A stretch of 64,000 bases of DNA from WTFY01 sp965205275 (lineage in GTDB: Bacteria; Pseudomonadota; Gammaproteobacteria; UBA4575), in the NCBI GenBank assembly GCA_965205275.1, contig OZ242168.1, positions 1,116,001 to 1,180,000 of the forward strand, in the 5' to 3' direction. Below the pieces are notes generated by a model that did no database searches, was not told the origin of the DNA, and saw only the letters and a program-made list of their open reading frames with translations. Of the stretch, positions 51,537-61,032 are shown one piece after another (within the stretch, counting starts at the first letter, position 1; every line of letters starts with the position of its first letter). Made by a program: the position numbers and the translations under genes.

Positions 51537-54194
51537 ATGCTAGACGTAAACCTATCCGAGGTACTCAAACAGGGCCCATTGCCTGTGCAGCTTTCTGATA
51601 TCCAGGCGCGCCAACCCCTGACCGTTGTGCAATACAAGAAATTTGCCAAAGAGGTATCCCGGGTGCAGCAGGAACGTTTTGACACCCAGGCAGACATCTA
51701 CGGTCTTATCGCATTGAACACATTCATTGCAGATGAACTACTGAAAAACATATGGCAACAATACCAGGTGCCGGATCACGCAGCCGCGCTGGTTGCCGTA
51801 GGCGGCTATGGACGCCGTGAGATTTTTCCAGGGTCGGACATTGATCTCATGGTCATACTTGATGAGGCATGCGATGAACAAACAAAACTGAAAGTGAAAA
51901 CATTCCTGACTCTGCTTTGGGACATCAATTTTCCGGTCGCCCAGTCCGTAAGGACCATAAAAGAGTGTTTGCGCGAGGCAAAAAGCGACATCACTGTCAT
52001 GACTAGTCTGATGGAACATCACTACCTGACAGGAAACAGGGAATTATTTGATAAATTTGTAACTTTAATAGACGGTAAGAAACTCTGGCCGAGTAAAAAG
52101 TTTTTCGAGAAAAAAACTGAAGAACTGAATAACCGCCATCACAAGTATGGGGATACCGCCAATCACCTCGAGCCCAACGTAAAGGAAAATCCCGGGAGCC
52201 TGCGGGATCTGCACACCCTTCGATGGCTGACCAATCGCCATTTTAAAACAGGCTGTTTCGAAGAACTGGTTCATGAAAATTTTCTGACAGACCATGAACT
52301 CCTGTCCCTGCAGAAAGCCTATATAACACTTGCCAAGGTTCGATTTGCCCTGCACCTGCATACAGGGCGAGGCGAAGACCGCCTGCTGTTCGACTATCAA
52401 CACGATGTAGCATCACTCTTAGGCTTTGAAAATGCCCAGCGCAATCTTCAGGTTGAGGCGTTCATGCAGGTCTTTTACCGAACCACCAATCAGGTATCGA
52501 CCCTGGTGGAAATCATTATCAAACGCCTGCATTCAAATATCTTTCCATCCCTGCTCAGGCGCAGGGCAAAAACTGTCGATGCATGCTTTCAGATACGCGG
52601 CAATCAGCTGGAAGCAAGGCATTCAGAAATATTCGTGCAAACCCCCTCTGCCATCCTGGAGTTATTCAGGCTGTTGCAGCAGCACAGTCATTTGACGGGC
52701 CCGAGCGACGGACTCATCCAGCTGTTGCTGGATCATCTGGGTTTAATTGACGAAGCATTCAGGAGTGATACGTACAACCGTAACTTGTTTGTTTCGATAC
52801 TTAACCATCCGGACACTAACAGCCGCGAGGTCCGACGCATGGCACAACTCGGCGTGCTCGGCAAATACTGGCCAAGTTTCGATGCGGTCACTGGAAGAAT
52901 GCAGTTTGATTTGTACCACATCTATACCGTAGAGGAACACACGCTTCGTGTTTTTGAAAATGCCTGTCAATTCAGTACCTCCGCATCTGCTAATGAACTT
53001 GCACCCTATCACGATGTGTTCACACAAACACCGAAAGCCCTGATACTGTATCTTGCAGCACTCTTTCATGATATTGCCAAAGGCCGGAACGGGAACCACT
53101 CTGAACTAGGTGCAGAAGAAGCCAGAGCCTTTTGTTTAAACCACGATCTCAGTTCGTTTGATGCAAACCTGGTAAGTTGGCTGGTCAAAAACCATCTGGT
53201 AATGTCCATGACTGCACAGCATCATGACATCAGTGATCCAGGGGTATTGAAAAAATTTGCAGAAAATGTAGGCAGTCTTGCGCGCCTGCATTATCTGTAC
53301 CTGCTAACTATTGCGGACATACGAGGAACCAATCCCAAACTCTGGGACAGCTGGCGAAGCACCTTGCTGGCAGACCTCTACCAGAATACCTCAAAATATC
53401 TGCACCACGGACTGGATTCACCGATTGAGCCTAAGGAGCTTATCCGCGAAGTAAAGGAATCAGCACTTTATAACCTCGACAGGCTTGGCTTTGACACAAA
53501 CAGCTGCCTTGCTTTCTGGCAGGAGCTTGAAGAAGACTATTTTTTACGCCACTCCGACGATGAAATCGTACGCCAAGCGAGTGCCATATTCAACCGCCAG
53601 TCCAAAGAGGATGTAGTGGTTAACATACACCAGTACAGTGCCAGAGGAGCAACAGAAATATTTATCTACTGCAATGATCGCAACTATCTGTTCGCACATA
53701 TCACCTCCACCTTATCAAAACTTGGACTTACCCCTATGCACGCAAGAATCATTACCTCCAAAAAAGGCCATGCACTGGATACATTTCTGGTATTGAGTGA
53801 AAACGGAGGCCCCATTAGTGATAAAAACCAGTGTGCACTGGTAGCAAATGAACTTGCCGAGACATTGCGAACCCCCCACAGGATTTCAATCTCACCCGGC
53901 CAGAAGCTACCAAGAAAAATTCGGGAACTGCGGGTTCCGGTAAGAACTCAGTTCGAACACAACCCAAACCATACCTACACCACCATGGAGTTGGGGGCCC
54001 CTGATTTTCCCGGACTGCTGGTCAGTTTGGGCAGTGCCTTTGTAGATTGCAGTATCTCCATACACAATGCCCAAATTTCAAAACTGGGCGAGCGTGCACA
54101 TAATATCTTCCAGATCAGCACGCTGGATAATCAGCCCCTGGGTACGCCGCAACAACAGGAGCTTGAACAAACCATCAAACAATATCTGCAATAG
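51537..54194 (+). CDS. glnD: Bifunctional [protein-PII] uridylyltransferase/uridylyl-removing enzyme
   Basis: GlnD senses glutamine and adds or removes UMP on PII proteins, setting nitrogen control through glutamine synthetase and NtrB/C. The 885-residue protein has the nucleotidyltransferase motif GSDIDLMV with Asp101 and Asp103, a GlnE-like linker, the HD hydrolase domain with ALFHDIAKG (about residue 510) and two C-terminal ACT domains (about 705-785 and 815-885). The map-glnD-dap order is found in many gammaproteobacteria. Genes for PII itself are not in the window. Confidence 0.96.
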   Translation: MLDVNLSEVLKQGPLPVQLSDIQARQPLTVVQYKKFAKEVSRVQQERFDTQADIYGLIALNTFIADELLKNIWQQYQVPDHAAALVAVGGYGRREIFPGSDIDLMVILDEACDEQTKLKVKTFLTLLWDINFPVAQSVRTIKECLREAKSDITVMTSLMEHHYLTGNRELFDKFVTLIDGKKLWPSKKFFEKKTEELNNRHHKYGDTANHLEPNVKENPGSLRDLHTLRWLTNRHFKTGCFEELVHENFLTDHELLSLQKAYITLAKVRFALHLHTGRGEDRLLFDYQHDVASLLGFENAQRNLQVEAFMQVFYRTTNQVSTLVEIIIKRLHSNIFPSLLRRRAKTVDACFQIRGNQLEARHSEIFVQTPSAILELFRLLQQHSHLTGPSDGLIQLLLDHLGLIDEAFRSDTYNRNLFVSILNHPDTNSREVRRMAQLGVLGKYWPSFDAVTGRMQFDLYHIYTVEEHTLRVFENACQFSTSASANELAPYHDVFTQTPKALILYLAALFHDIAKGRNGNHSELGAEEARAFCLNHDLSSFDANLVSWLVKNHLVMSMTAQHHDISDPGVLKKFAENVGSLARLHYLYLLTIADIRGTNPKLWDSWRSTLLADLYQNTSKYLHHGLDSPIEPKELIREVKESALYNLDRLGFDTNSCLAFWQELEEDYFLRHSDDEIVRQASAIFNRQSKEDVVVNIHQYSARGATEIFIYCNDRNYLFAHITSTLSKLGLTPMHARIITSKKGHALDTFLVLSENGGPISDKNQCALVANELAETLRTPHRISISPGQKLPRKIRELRVPVRTQFEHNPNHTYTTMELGAPDFPGLLVSLGSAFVDCSISIHNAQISKLGERAHNIFQISTLDNQPLGTPQQQELEQTIKQYLQ

Positions 54195-54248
54195 CCAGGA
54201 CATATGCCTGCTGCATTGCACATGCTTTAAAAAATTTCCCCAAGAAAT

Positions 54249-55448
54249 ATGAATCCTCACTTGCCAAAACTGCAAATGTACCCGTTTGAAAAACTGGACC
54301 GGCTGATTCATCAGCAGCAACACAGCGGCTCATTGCAGCCTATTTCACTGGCCATAGGTGAACCCAAACATGCCACCCCTGAAAATATATTGAACGCATT
54401 TACCGAGAGTTTGCCCCAGTTAAACAAATACCCTACCACCCGTGGCTCGCAGACATTACGTGCAGTCTGTGCAAACTGGCTGACTGTACGGTTTGAGTTG
54501 CCCGGACATGTTATTCATGAAAACGACAATGTGTTACCGGTCAACGGTACACGAGAGGCTCTGTTTGCATGTGCACAATGTGTAGTCGACCCGGGCCGAA
54601 ACCCGGTCGTTTTAATACCCAATCCTTTTTATCAGACTTATGAAGGTGCAGCATTGCTGGCCGGTGCAGAACCGGTCTATTACAATGGTGAGGTCGTGGA
54701 TGGAGATATCCCTGCATTGTGGGAGTTGGAAGAAAAGGTGTGGAAACGCTGCCAGCTTGTCTACATCTGTACACCCGGGAATCCAACCGGACAGCCTGCT
54801 CCGCAGGCAACTCTGCAAAAGCTGATCGAATTTTCAAAACAGTATAACTTCACCATTGCATCAGATGAGTGCTACTCGGAAATTTATCCGCCCGCCAGCC
54901 GCCCCCCCATGGGGCTATTACACTGCTGCCAGAAATCAGGGGGCGATACCTTGCAAAACTGTCTCGCGTTTTACAGTCTTTCCAAACGCTCCAATGCACC
55001 GGGAATGCGTTCGGGCTTTGTAGCCGGAGACACACACCTGATCAAACAGTTCCTGCAGTATCGAACCTATCATGGCTGTGCCATGTCATTGCCTGTACAG
55101 GCTGCAAGCATTGCTGCATGGTCGGACGAAAGCCATGTCATCCACAACCGGGAACTGTACCAAGAGAAGTTCGATGCGGTACAGGAAGTCCTCAATGACA
55201 CCTTGCCCTGTGAGTTACCGGATGCTGGCTTTTATCTGTGGCCCAAGCTGTCCATGGATGATCAGGAATTCGCACGATCACTTTTTATAACAAAAAATGT
55301 TTTAACATTACCCGGCAGTTATCTGGCGCGTACAGTTGCCGGGGTCAACCCAGGCAGACAACGTGTACGGCTGGCACTGGTTGCAACAAAACAGGAATGC
55401 TTGCATGCTGCTACCCGAATTCGGGAATTTTTACAAGCAACAGGATAA
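54249..55448 (+). CDS. dapC: N-succinyldiaminopimelate aminotransferase
   Basis: DapC transfers the amino group from glutamate in the succinylase branch of lysine and diaminopimelate synthesis. It is a class I/II PLP aminotransferase of 399 residues. The PLP lysine is Lys246 in SLSKRSNAPGMRSG, and the conserved segments VYICTPGNPTGQ and ASDECYSEIYP are present. Assignment to DapC rather than another aminotransferase rests on the gene order glnD-dapC-dapD-dapE and on the SLSKRSNAPG motif typical of this group. Confidence 0.93.
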   Translation: MNPHLPKLQMYPFEKLDRLIHQQQHSGSLQPISLAIGEPKHATPENILNAFTESLPQLNKYPTTRGSQTLRAVCANWLTVRFELPGHVIHENDNVLPVNGTREALFACAQCVVDPGRNPVVLIPNPFYQTYEGAALLAGAEPVYYNGEVVDGDIPALWELEEKVWKRCQLVYICTPGNPTGQPAPQATLQKLIEFSKQYNFTIASDECYSEIYPPASRPPMGLLHCCQKSGGDTLQNCLAFYSLSKRSNAPGMRSGFVAGDTHLIKQFLQYRTYHGCAMSLPVQAASIAAWSDESHVIHNRELYQEKFDAVQEVLNDTLPCELPDAGFYLWPKLSMDDQEFARSLFITKNVLTLPGSYLARTVAGVNPGRQRVRLALVATKQECLHAATRIREFLQATG

Positions 55449-55462
55449 CTGAAGGAGAAAAA

Positions 55463-56290
55463 ATGAGTAATCCCGGCCAAGAGGTCATAGAACAGGCATT
55501 TGAGAAGTGCTCTGAAGTCACTCCTTCATCAGTCGATGCAACGACCAGAGAAGCTGTTGCCTACACACTCAAACAACTTGACTGCGGGGAATTACGGGTA
55601 GCCGAAAAGCAGGGCGGTATCTGGGTGGTACATGAATGGCTCAAAAAAGCAGTATTGCTTTCGTTTCGAATCAATGAAAACCAGGTCATTGATGCAGGGT
55701 TCACGAAATATTATGACAAGGTCGCCAGCAAGTATTCACAGATGGATGACGCTGCCATCAGGCAACAGGGTGCCCGTATTGTTCCGCCGGCCATGGCAAG
55801 ACACGGGGCATACATTGCCCCCGATGTGGTACTCATGCCAAGCTACGTCAATATAGGGGCTTATGTGGGTTCCGGGACCATGGTAGATACATGGGCAACG
55901 GTAGGGTCATGTGCACAAATAGGTAAAAACGTACATCTGTCAGGGGGTGTGGGTATTGGTGGCGTGCTTGAACCCCTGCAGGCCGCACCAACAATTATTG
56001 AAGATGACTGTTTTGTTGGTGCACGCTCTGAGGTGGTAGAGGGTGTAATTGTCGAAAAAGGTTCTGTCATATCCATGGGCGTCTATATTGGCAAAAGCAC
56101 CCGAATCTATAACCGTGAGACCGACGAGGTAAGTTACGGACGCATCCCCGCAGGGTCGGTGGTAGTCTCGGGAAACCTTCCTTCCAAAGATGGAAAATAC
56201 AGCCTGTACTGTGCGGTTATCGTAAAACAGGTCGATGAAAAAACACGCAGCAAAGTAGGTATCAACGAGTTATTACGTGCAGTTGACTGA
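55463..56290 (+). CDS. dapD: 2,3,4,5-tetrahydropyridine-2,6-dicarboxylate N-succinyltransferase
   Basis: DapD succinylates tetrahydrodipicolinate in the diaminopimelate pathway. The 275-residue trimeric protein has an N-terminal helical domain and a left-handed beta-helix with hexapeptide repeats (about 110-220), including VGGSGTMVDTWATVGSCAQIG in outline and GGVGIGGVLEPLQA. The ATG at 55463 is preceded by a strong AAGGAG ribosome-binding site 6-7 bases upstream, which decides the start; the open frame runs back into dapC. It follows dapC by 14 bp. Confidence 0.97.
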   Translation: MSNPGQEVIEQAFEKCSEVTPSSVDATTREAVAYTLKQLDCGELRVAEKQGGIWVVHEWLKKAVLLSFRINENQVIDAGFTKYYDKVASKYSQMDDAAIRQQGARIVPPAMARHGAYIAPDVVLMPSYVNIGAYVGSGTMVDTWATVGSCAQIGKNVHLSGGVGIGGVLEPLQAAPTIIEDDCFVGARSEVVEGVIVEKGSVISMGVYIGKSTRIYNRETDEVSYGRIPAGSVVVSGNLPSKDGKYSLYCAVIVKQVDEKTRSKVGINELLRAVD

Positions 56291-56356
56291 TGTATATTGA
56301 CTGTACCGATGCCTGGTTGTGCACAGCCACAAGACAGCAAATTATTTCCACAGACA

Positions 56357-57484
56357 ATGTCTGCGACACTTGAACTGGCAAAAGAACTTATCCGACAGCC
56401 TTCGGTGACCCCCGAAGACTGTGGCTGTCAGCCGCTCATCAGCAACCGCCTGGAGGCTTTTGGCTTTCGCGCCGAAGCCATGAACTTTGGCAAGGTCAGC
56501 AATACCTGGTTACGCCGTGGCAACCAGACCCCCCTGCTGGCTTTTGCCGGGCATACCGATGTAGTGCCTCCCGGGCCCGTAGCGCACTGGTCATCCGCGC
56601 CGTTCGAGCCTGCAATTCGTGACCGCTGCCTCTATGGACGCGGTGCTGCAGATATGAAATCCAGTATTGCTGCAATGACCGTTGCCTGTGAAAACTTTGT
56701 TCGGTTACACCCGAACCACGCGGGTTCAATTGCCCTGCTGCTCACCAGCGATGAAGAAGGCCCTGCAATCAATGGTACCGTGAAAGTCATTGAACAGTTG
56801 CAGGCCCGCAACGAAAACATCGACTGGTGCATCATTGGTGAACCCACCAGTTCAGAAACAGTAGGCGATACCCTGAAAGTAGGTCGACGTGGCTCATTGT
56901 CTGCAACCCTGAACATATCAGGAATACAGGGTCATGTTGCCTACCCCCAGACCGCACGAAACCCCATTCATGAATTTGCACCTGCCCTGGCCGAGCTTGT
57001 TTCCATCCGCTGGGATCCCGGTAATGAGCATTTCCCTGCAACCTGCCTTCAGATTTCCAATGTACATGCAGGGACAGGAGCTACAAACGTAATTCCAGGA
57101 GAACTGGGCATTGAATTTAACGTGCGGTTTTCAACTGAAACCACCTCCAATGAGATCAAAGCCAGAATACAACAGGTTCTGGACCGGCACACGCTGGACT
57201 ATACGCTCCGCTGGCACCTTTCAGGAAACCCGTTTTACTGCAAGCCTGGTGAACTCGTACAGGTCTGTGAACAGGCCATCCATGATACGGTTCAAATCAG
57301 ACCTGAATTATCTACCAGCGGCGGCACATCGGATGGAAGATTTATTTCGCCTACCGGCGCACAGGTTGTAGAACTTGGACCTGTAAACAAAAGTATCCAC
57401 AAAGTGGATGAACATATCGATATCTCTGAACTTGAACAGTTGACGGATATTTATGAAAAGGTGCTGCAGGGGCTTTTAACCTGA
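56357..57484 (+). CDS. dapE: Succinyl-diaminopimelate desuccinylase
   Basis: DapE is a two-zinc amidohydrolase that releases succinate to give LL-diaminopimelate. The metal ligands are seen in FAGHTDVVPPG (His) and YGRGAADMKS (Asp), with the catalytic Glu in TSDEEGPA and a further ligand in CIIGEPTSSE; the C-terminal His is in LGPVNKSIHKVDEHID. The 375-residue length is standard. I chose the ATG at 56357; the frame is open for 20 more codons upstream. Its last 9 bases overlap the end of the exonuclease gene on the other strand. Confidence 0.97.
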   Translation: MSATLELAKELIRQPSVTPEDCGCQPLISNRLEAFGFRAEAMNFGKVSNTWLRRGNQTPLLAFAGHTDVVPPGPVAHWSSAPFEPAIRDRCLYGRGAADMKSSIAAMTVACENFVRLHPNHAGSIALLLTSDEEGPAINGTVKVIEQLQARNENIDWCIIGEPTSSETVGDTLKVGRRGSLSATLNISGIQGHVAYPQTARNPIHEFAPALAELVSIRWDPGNEHFPATCLQISNVHAGTGATNVIPGELGIEFNVRFSTETTSNEIKARIQQVLDRHTLDYTLRWHLSGNPFYCKPGELVQVCEQAIHDTVQIRPELSTSGGTSDGRFISPTGAQVVELGPVNKSIHKVDEHIDISELEQLTDIYEKVLQGLLT

Positions 57485-58249
57485 AGTCCACTGCTGAAGA
57501 AAATCGGCAAAGTGAGGTTTTTCTGCTTCCCCTAAACAGGCTTTGACCTGTTCGATTTTTCGCTCATATACGCCTGCAGAAAGTTTCCCACGCATCTTTT
57601 CAAAACACAGATATACCAAGTACGTGTTTAATGCATCCGTTTCACAGTAATTACGAATAGACTCCAGTTCACCAGCTAGCCAAGCCTCGCACACCTTGCT
57701 TCCATCCATACCCTGCTTGCCTGGAAAACCCAGCATGGTCGCTATGTGATCCAGTTTTGCAAATGCACGGGGCTGATACGCGGCCAGTACATCCATCAAA
57801 TCAATATGTCGCCAATGGAACCGGCCAAGATAGTTGTTATAACGAAAACTTGTATCCTCATCACCTGTTTGCCAGTAGTGGTGCGCATCCACACCATGCA
57901 GTAATGAACGAAACTGGATGACGGGCAAGTCAAAACCACTTCCATTCCATGAAACCAGCGTTGGGTTATATTTTTCCAGACCCGAAAAAAAACGTTCCAG
58001 TAATTCTTTTTCATCCGAGACTGAAGAGCCCAAAGACCATACCCTGAAAGTGTCAGTACCGCTCAGTACAACCGACATTGCAACGATGCGGTGCAGATAA
58101 TGCGGCATGAACGTACTTCCCGTTTGTTGACTGCGCAGATGTTCAATGGCCCTGATTACGTCCTGGTCCGGCAAGCCCTGCAGATCATATATTCTTTTTC
58201 CGGACTCAATATCCGGTACTGTCTCAATATCAAAGACAAAAACATTCAT
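57476..58249 (-). CDS. Predicted 3'-5' exonuclease, PolB-like (DNA_pol_B_exo2)
   Basis: This 257-residue protein belongs to a family related to the proofreading exonuclease domain of family B polymerases. The exonuclease I motif is FDIETVPD (Asp and Glu at about residues 6-8), motif II is SWNGSGFDLPVI (about 99-110), and motif III lies in NYCETDALNTYLVY (about 200). No polymerase domain follows. Substrate and role are not known. It stands between convergent dapE and co-directional cysM and may be transcribed with neither. Confidence 0.85.
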   Translation of the reverse strand: MNVFVFDIETVPDIESGKRIYDLQGLPDQDVIRAIEHLRSQQTGSTFMPHYLHRIVAMSVVLSGTDTFRVWSLGSSVSDEKELLERFFSGLEKYNPTLVSWNGSGFDLPVIQFRSLLHGVDAHHYWQTGDEDTSFRYNNYLGRFHWRHIDLMDVLAAYQPRAFAKLDHIATMLGFPGKQGMDGSKVCEAWLAGELESIRNYCETDALNTYLVYLCFEKMRGKLSAGVYERKIEQVKACLGEAEKPHFADFLQQWTSG

Positions 58250-58264
58250 ATAAAAAGAATTTCC

Positions 58265-59158
58265 CTATTCAGCTGAAAAAAGACCCGTAGACAAGTAACG
58301 GTCACCCCGATCGCAGATTATGGTCACGATCACCGCATCCTGTACCTGTTCAGAAACCCTCAGTGCTGCTGCAATCGCCCCGCCAGACGAAACCCCGCAA
58401 AATATTCCTTCCTCCTTGCCCAACCTTCTCATCATCTCTTCGGCCTCCTGTTGTGTCACATCGATCATGTGATCCACAGCGCTGGCATCAAATATTTCGG
58501 GTATATAGGCCTCAGGCCATTTGCGAATACCCGGTATTTTAGAACCCTCTGAAGGCTCCACTCCGATGATCTGGATATCGGCATTCATTTCCTTCAGATA
58601 TTTTGATGTACCCATGACGGTCCCGGTAGTCCCCATGGAACTCACGAAGTGGGTAACACACCCTTCAGTATCACGCCAGATTTCCGGACCGGTCGTTTGA
58701 TAGTGCGAGAGCGGGTTATCCGGATTGGCAAACTGGTCCAGCACCTTGCCTTTTCCGTCTGCCTGCAACTGCAAGGCTAGATCACGAGCTCCTTCCATGC
58801 CTTCCTCTGCCGTTACCAGTATCAGTTCTGCTCCGAATGCCTGCATGGACGCGCGCCGCTCCAGACTCATGTTCTCCGGCATGATCAGTTTTAACTGATA
58901 CCCCTTCATCGCTGCCACCATAGCCAGGGCAATCCCGGTATTACCGCTCGTGGCTTCAATCAAATGGTCTCCTGGCTTGATTTCACCACGCAACTCGGCC
59001 TCAACAATCATGCCAAGTGCCGGCCTGTCTTTCACAGAACCCGCCGGGTTATTGCCTTCCAGTTTGCCCAAGATCTGATTTGAAGTGGGTCCGGGTAATC
59101 GTTGCAAACGCACCAACGGGGTATTGCCGACGAATTCTTCAATAGTAGGTATTTTCAT
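58265..59158 (-). CDS. cysM: Cysteine synthase B
   Basis: CysM makes cysteine from O-acetylserine with sulfide or thiosulfate. The 297-residue PLP enzyme has the lysine in NNPAGSVKDRPA (Lys43), the EATSGNTGIALAM substrate loop, and the GTTGTVMGTSKYL phosphate-binding segment. CysM is chosen over CysK because of length and the SVKDRPAL form. It overlaps acpS by 4 bp (ATGA-type coupling), which links it to the pdxJ-acpS operon. PdxJ in the same operon makes its cofactor PLP, an interesting but unproven link. Confidence 0.92.
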   Translation of the reverse strand: MKIPTIEEFVGNTPLVRLQRLPGPTSNQILGKLEGNNPAGSVKDRPALGMIVEAELRGEIKPGDHLIEATSGNTGIALAMVAAMKGYQLKLIMPENMSLERRASMQAFGAELILVTAEEGMEGARDLALQLQADGKGKVLDQFANPDNPLSHYQTTGPEIWRDTEGCVTHFVSSMGTTGTVMGTSKYLKEMNADIQIIGVEPSEGSKIPGIRKWPEAYIPEIFDASAVDHMIDVTQQEAEEMMRRLGKEEGIFCGVSSGGAIAAALRVSEQVQDAVIVTIICDRGDRYLSTGLFSAE

Positions 59159-59541
59159 AAACTTTTATCAAAAGCAATAGCATAAGCAATCGTATAGTGT
59201 TTTTCATGGGAAATACTGATGGACACTTCCAGCTCACCAATTCCAATCTGGTCTTGCAGGGATTTTTCAAAATTTGCAACCGGCTTGCCTAAAGAATCAT
59301 GCGTAACATATATATTCTTCCACGACATTTGTCCCCGCATACCCAAACCAAATGCCTTGGCAATGGCCTCCTTGACTGAAAAGCGACTTGTCAGATATCG
59401 GGTTTTATCATTTTTTTCAGGAAACTCTGCCAGTTCGATCGTGTGTAGAATCCTCTGCGCAAATGACTTTGAGTACTGGGTATATATTCTATGTATACGC
59501 CGACTGTCCACAATATCAACACCTGTGCCTATCAACTTCAT
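59155..59541 (-). CDS. acpS: Holo-[acyl-carrier-protein] synthase
   Basis: AcpS moves the phosphopantetheine arm from CoA to apo-ACP, which activates fatty-acid and lipid A synthesis. The 128-residue protein has the metal-binding motif GTGVDIVDSRRI (residues 6-17) and the second motif RFSVKEAIAKAFG (about 53-65). The length and position after pdxJ, only 1 bp apart, are standard. It overlaps cysM by 4 bp. Confidence 0.96.
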   Translation of the reverse strand: MKLIGTGVDIVDSRRIHRIYTQYSKSFAQRILHTIELAEFPEKNDKTRYLTSRFSVKEAIAKAFGLGMRGQMSWKNIYVTHDSLGKPVANFEKSLQDQIGIGELEVSISISHEKHYTIAYAIAFDKSL

Positions 59542-59542
59542 T

Positions 59543-60277
59543 TCAAATGCCTGCGTACATGGCTGTTTTCATTCTTTTGATTGCTTCTCCCAAGCCCATA
59601 AACAAAGCATCGGCAACAATCGAGTGGCCAATATTCAACTCATACATATCCTCGATACAGGCAATCGCCAAAACATTTTCACAATGCAATCCATGTCCTG
59701 CATTCACGACCAACCCTAACGATGTTGCATGTCTGGTTGCAACCTTGATTCTTTGCAATTCGTTTCTTTGCACATCCCCTTTGGCACCTGCATAGGTACC
59801 GGTATGTAATTCAATCACCGGGGCACCTGCCTGGGCAGCTGCATCGACCATTTTTTCACTAGGCTCAATAAAAAGGGACACGGCAATATTCGCTTCACGT
59901 AATGCGCTGACAAGATCCTTGATCCTCGCTTGGTGAGTGATGACATCCAGACCCCCCTCCGTAGTCAATTCCATTCGCTTTTCCGGAACAATGCAACAGT
60001 TTTGCGGCCCTACGTCCAAAGCAATATCACGCATCTCATCGGTCGTCGCCATCTCCAGGTTCATACTGGTCCGGATGACACGTCTGGCAAGATATATGTC
60101 TTCGTCCTGGATGTGACGACGGTCTTCCCGCAAATGCATCGTAATACCGTCTGCACCGGCACGCTCTGCTGTGACAATGGCCTGTTGCAAATCAGGATAA
60201 GCTGTACACCGCGCCTGACGGATAGTCATGACATGGTCAATATTAACACCTAGTCGTACTTTGGATTCAACAGGCAT
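59543..60277 (-). CDS. pdxJ: Pyridoxine 5'-phosphate synthase
   Basis: PdxJ closes the pyridine ring of vitamin B6 from DXP and 3-amino-1-hydroxyacetone phosphate. The 244-residue TIM barrel starts LGVNIDHVMTIRQAR and has HLREDRRHIQDEDIY and the catalytic Glu in VIELHTGTYA, with LVVNAGHGLHCENV typical of the C-terminal loop. It lies 32 bp after recO, the conserved order. DXP for this enzyme is also the substrate of Dxr. Confidence 0.97.
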   Translation of the reverse strand: MPVESKVRLGVNIDHVMTIRQARCTAYPDLQQAIVTAERAGADGITMHLREDRRHIQDEDIYLARRVIRTSMNLEMATTDEMRDIALDVGPQNCCIVPEKRMELTTEGGLDVITHQARIKDLVSALREANIAVSLFIEPSEKMVDAAAQAGAPVIELHTGTYAGAKGDVQRNELQRIKVATRHATSLGLVVNAGHGLHCENVLAIACIEDMYELNIGHSIVADALFMGLGEAIKRMKTAMYAGI

Positions 60278-60309
60278 GACAAAGTTACCGTCCGTTAAGG
60301 TTTATCTGA

Positions 60310-61014
60310 CTATGGTGCTTGTATGAACCGTAAAATTTCCCGGCTGCGCAGAGGTCGGTTGTCAAGATGATAGCTAATCACGCCGCGCATGAACTGTTTT
60401 GTCTCACTTAGACATGCAGGGTCCATCGTCAAGGGAGACTGAAGCGCAATTAATGTTTCCCCTTTTACAACGTTCCATGCAGAGCTTGCCCGCTCGACTC
60501 TGACCGGCCCTGAATCCACATCGTAACGATAGATACCATCTTGCTGTATTTCAGTCTCATGGTCTACCTCTTTGTCCAACGAAAGACCATGCCCTGTTAA
60601 CTCAAGCAGTTCAACCTCAAACAGGCGCAACAGTCTTGCACATTTTTTTTTATTTTCACCTAATGCAACAACAACACTCTGATACAGATTAAAAATTTCT
60701 TTACTGGGACTGGATTTTGGAGTCAGTTGCAGAATTAATTCATTTAGATACATCCCGATAATGCTGGTGCCAGGTAAGTCGATATGTCTGGTTCCCTCGG
60801 ATTCGATATGTGTCAAAGTAAACAATTCCCCTCTTCCGCTCCACGAAATTAACAAAGGTGTAAACAGCACCTTTGCAGAATTGCTCTTTTTCCTTGAACC
60901 CCGATGCACACAAGAAATCAGGCCATACGCAGGCGTCAACATTTCCACAATCTGGCTGGATTCACGATAGGACCTGGCGTGCATGCAATAGGCCGGCTGT
61001 AGTTGCACTTTCAT
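60310..61014 (-). CDS. recO: DNA repair protein RecO
   Basis: RecO, with RecR, loads RecA on SSB-coated DNA in gap repair. The 234-residue protein starts with an OB fold (about 1-80; PAYCMHARSYRESSQIVEM, GLISCVHRGSRKK) and continues as an all-helical domain. The CxxC zinc site found in some RecO proteins is absent, as in E. coli. The ATG at 61014 is preferred over one two codons upstream. It lies 18 bp after era in the rnc-era-recO-pdxJ-acpS operon. Confidence 0.94.
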   Translation of the reverse strand: MKVQLQPAYCMHARSYRESSQIVEMLTPAYGLISCVHRGSRKKSNSAKVLFTPLLISWSGRGELFTLTHIESEGTRHIDLPGTSIIGMYLNELILQLTPKSSPSKEIFNLYQSVVVALGENKKKCARLLRLFEVELLELTGHGLSLDKEVDHETEIQQDGIYRYDVDSGPVRVERASSAWNVVKGETLIALQSPLTMDPACLSETKQFMRGVISYHLDNRPLRSREILRFIQAP

Positions 61015-61032
61015 TACCAACTGTATCGCTTT

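Noticed and set aside
54078..54323. Minus-strand frame across the glnD-dapC junction
   Set aside because: It is antisense to two strongly supported genes and has no family features.
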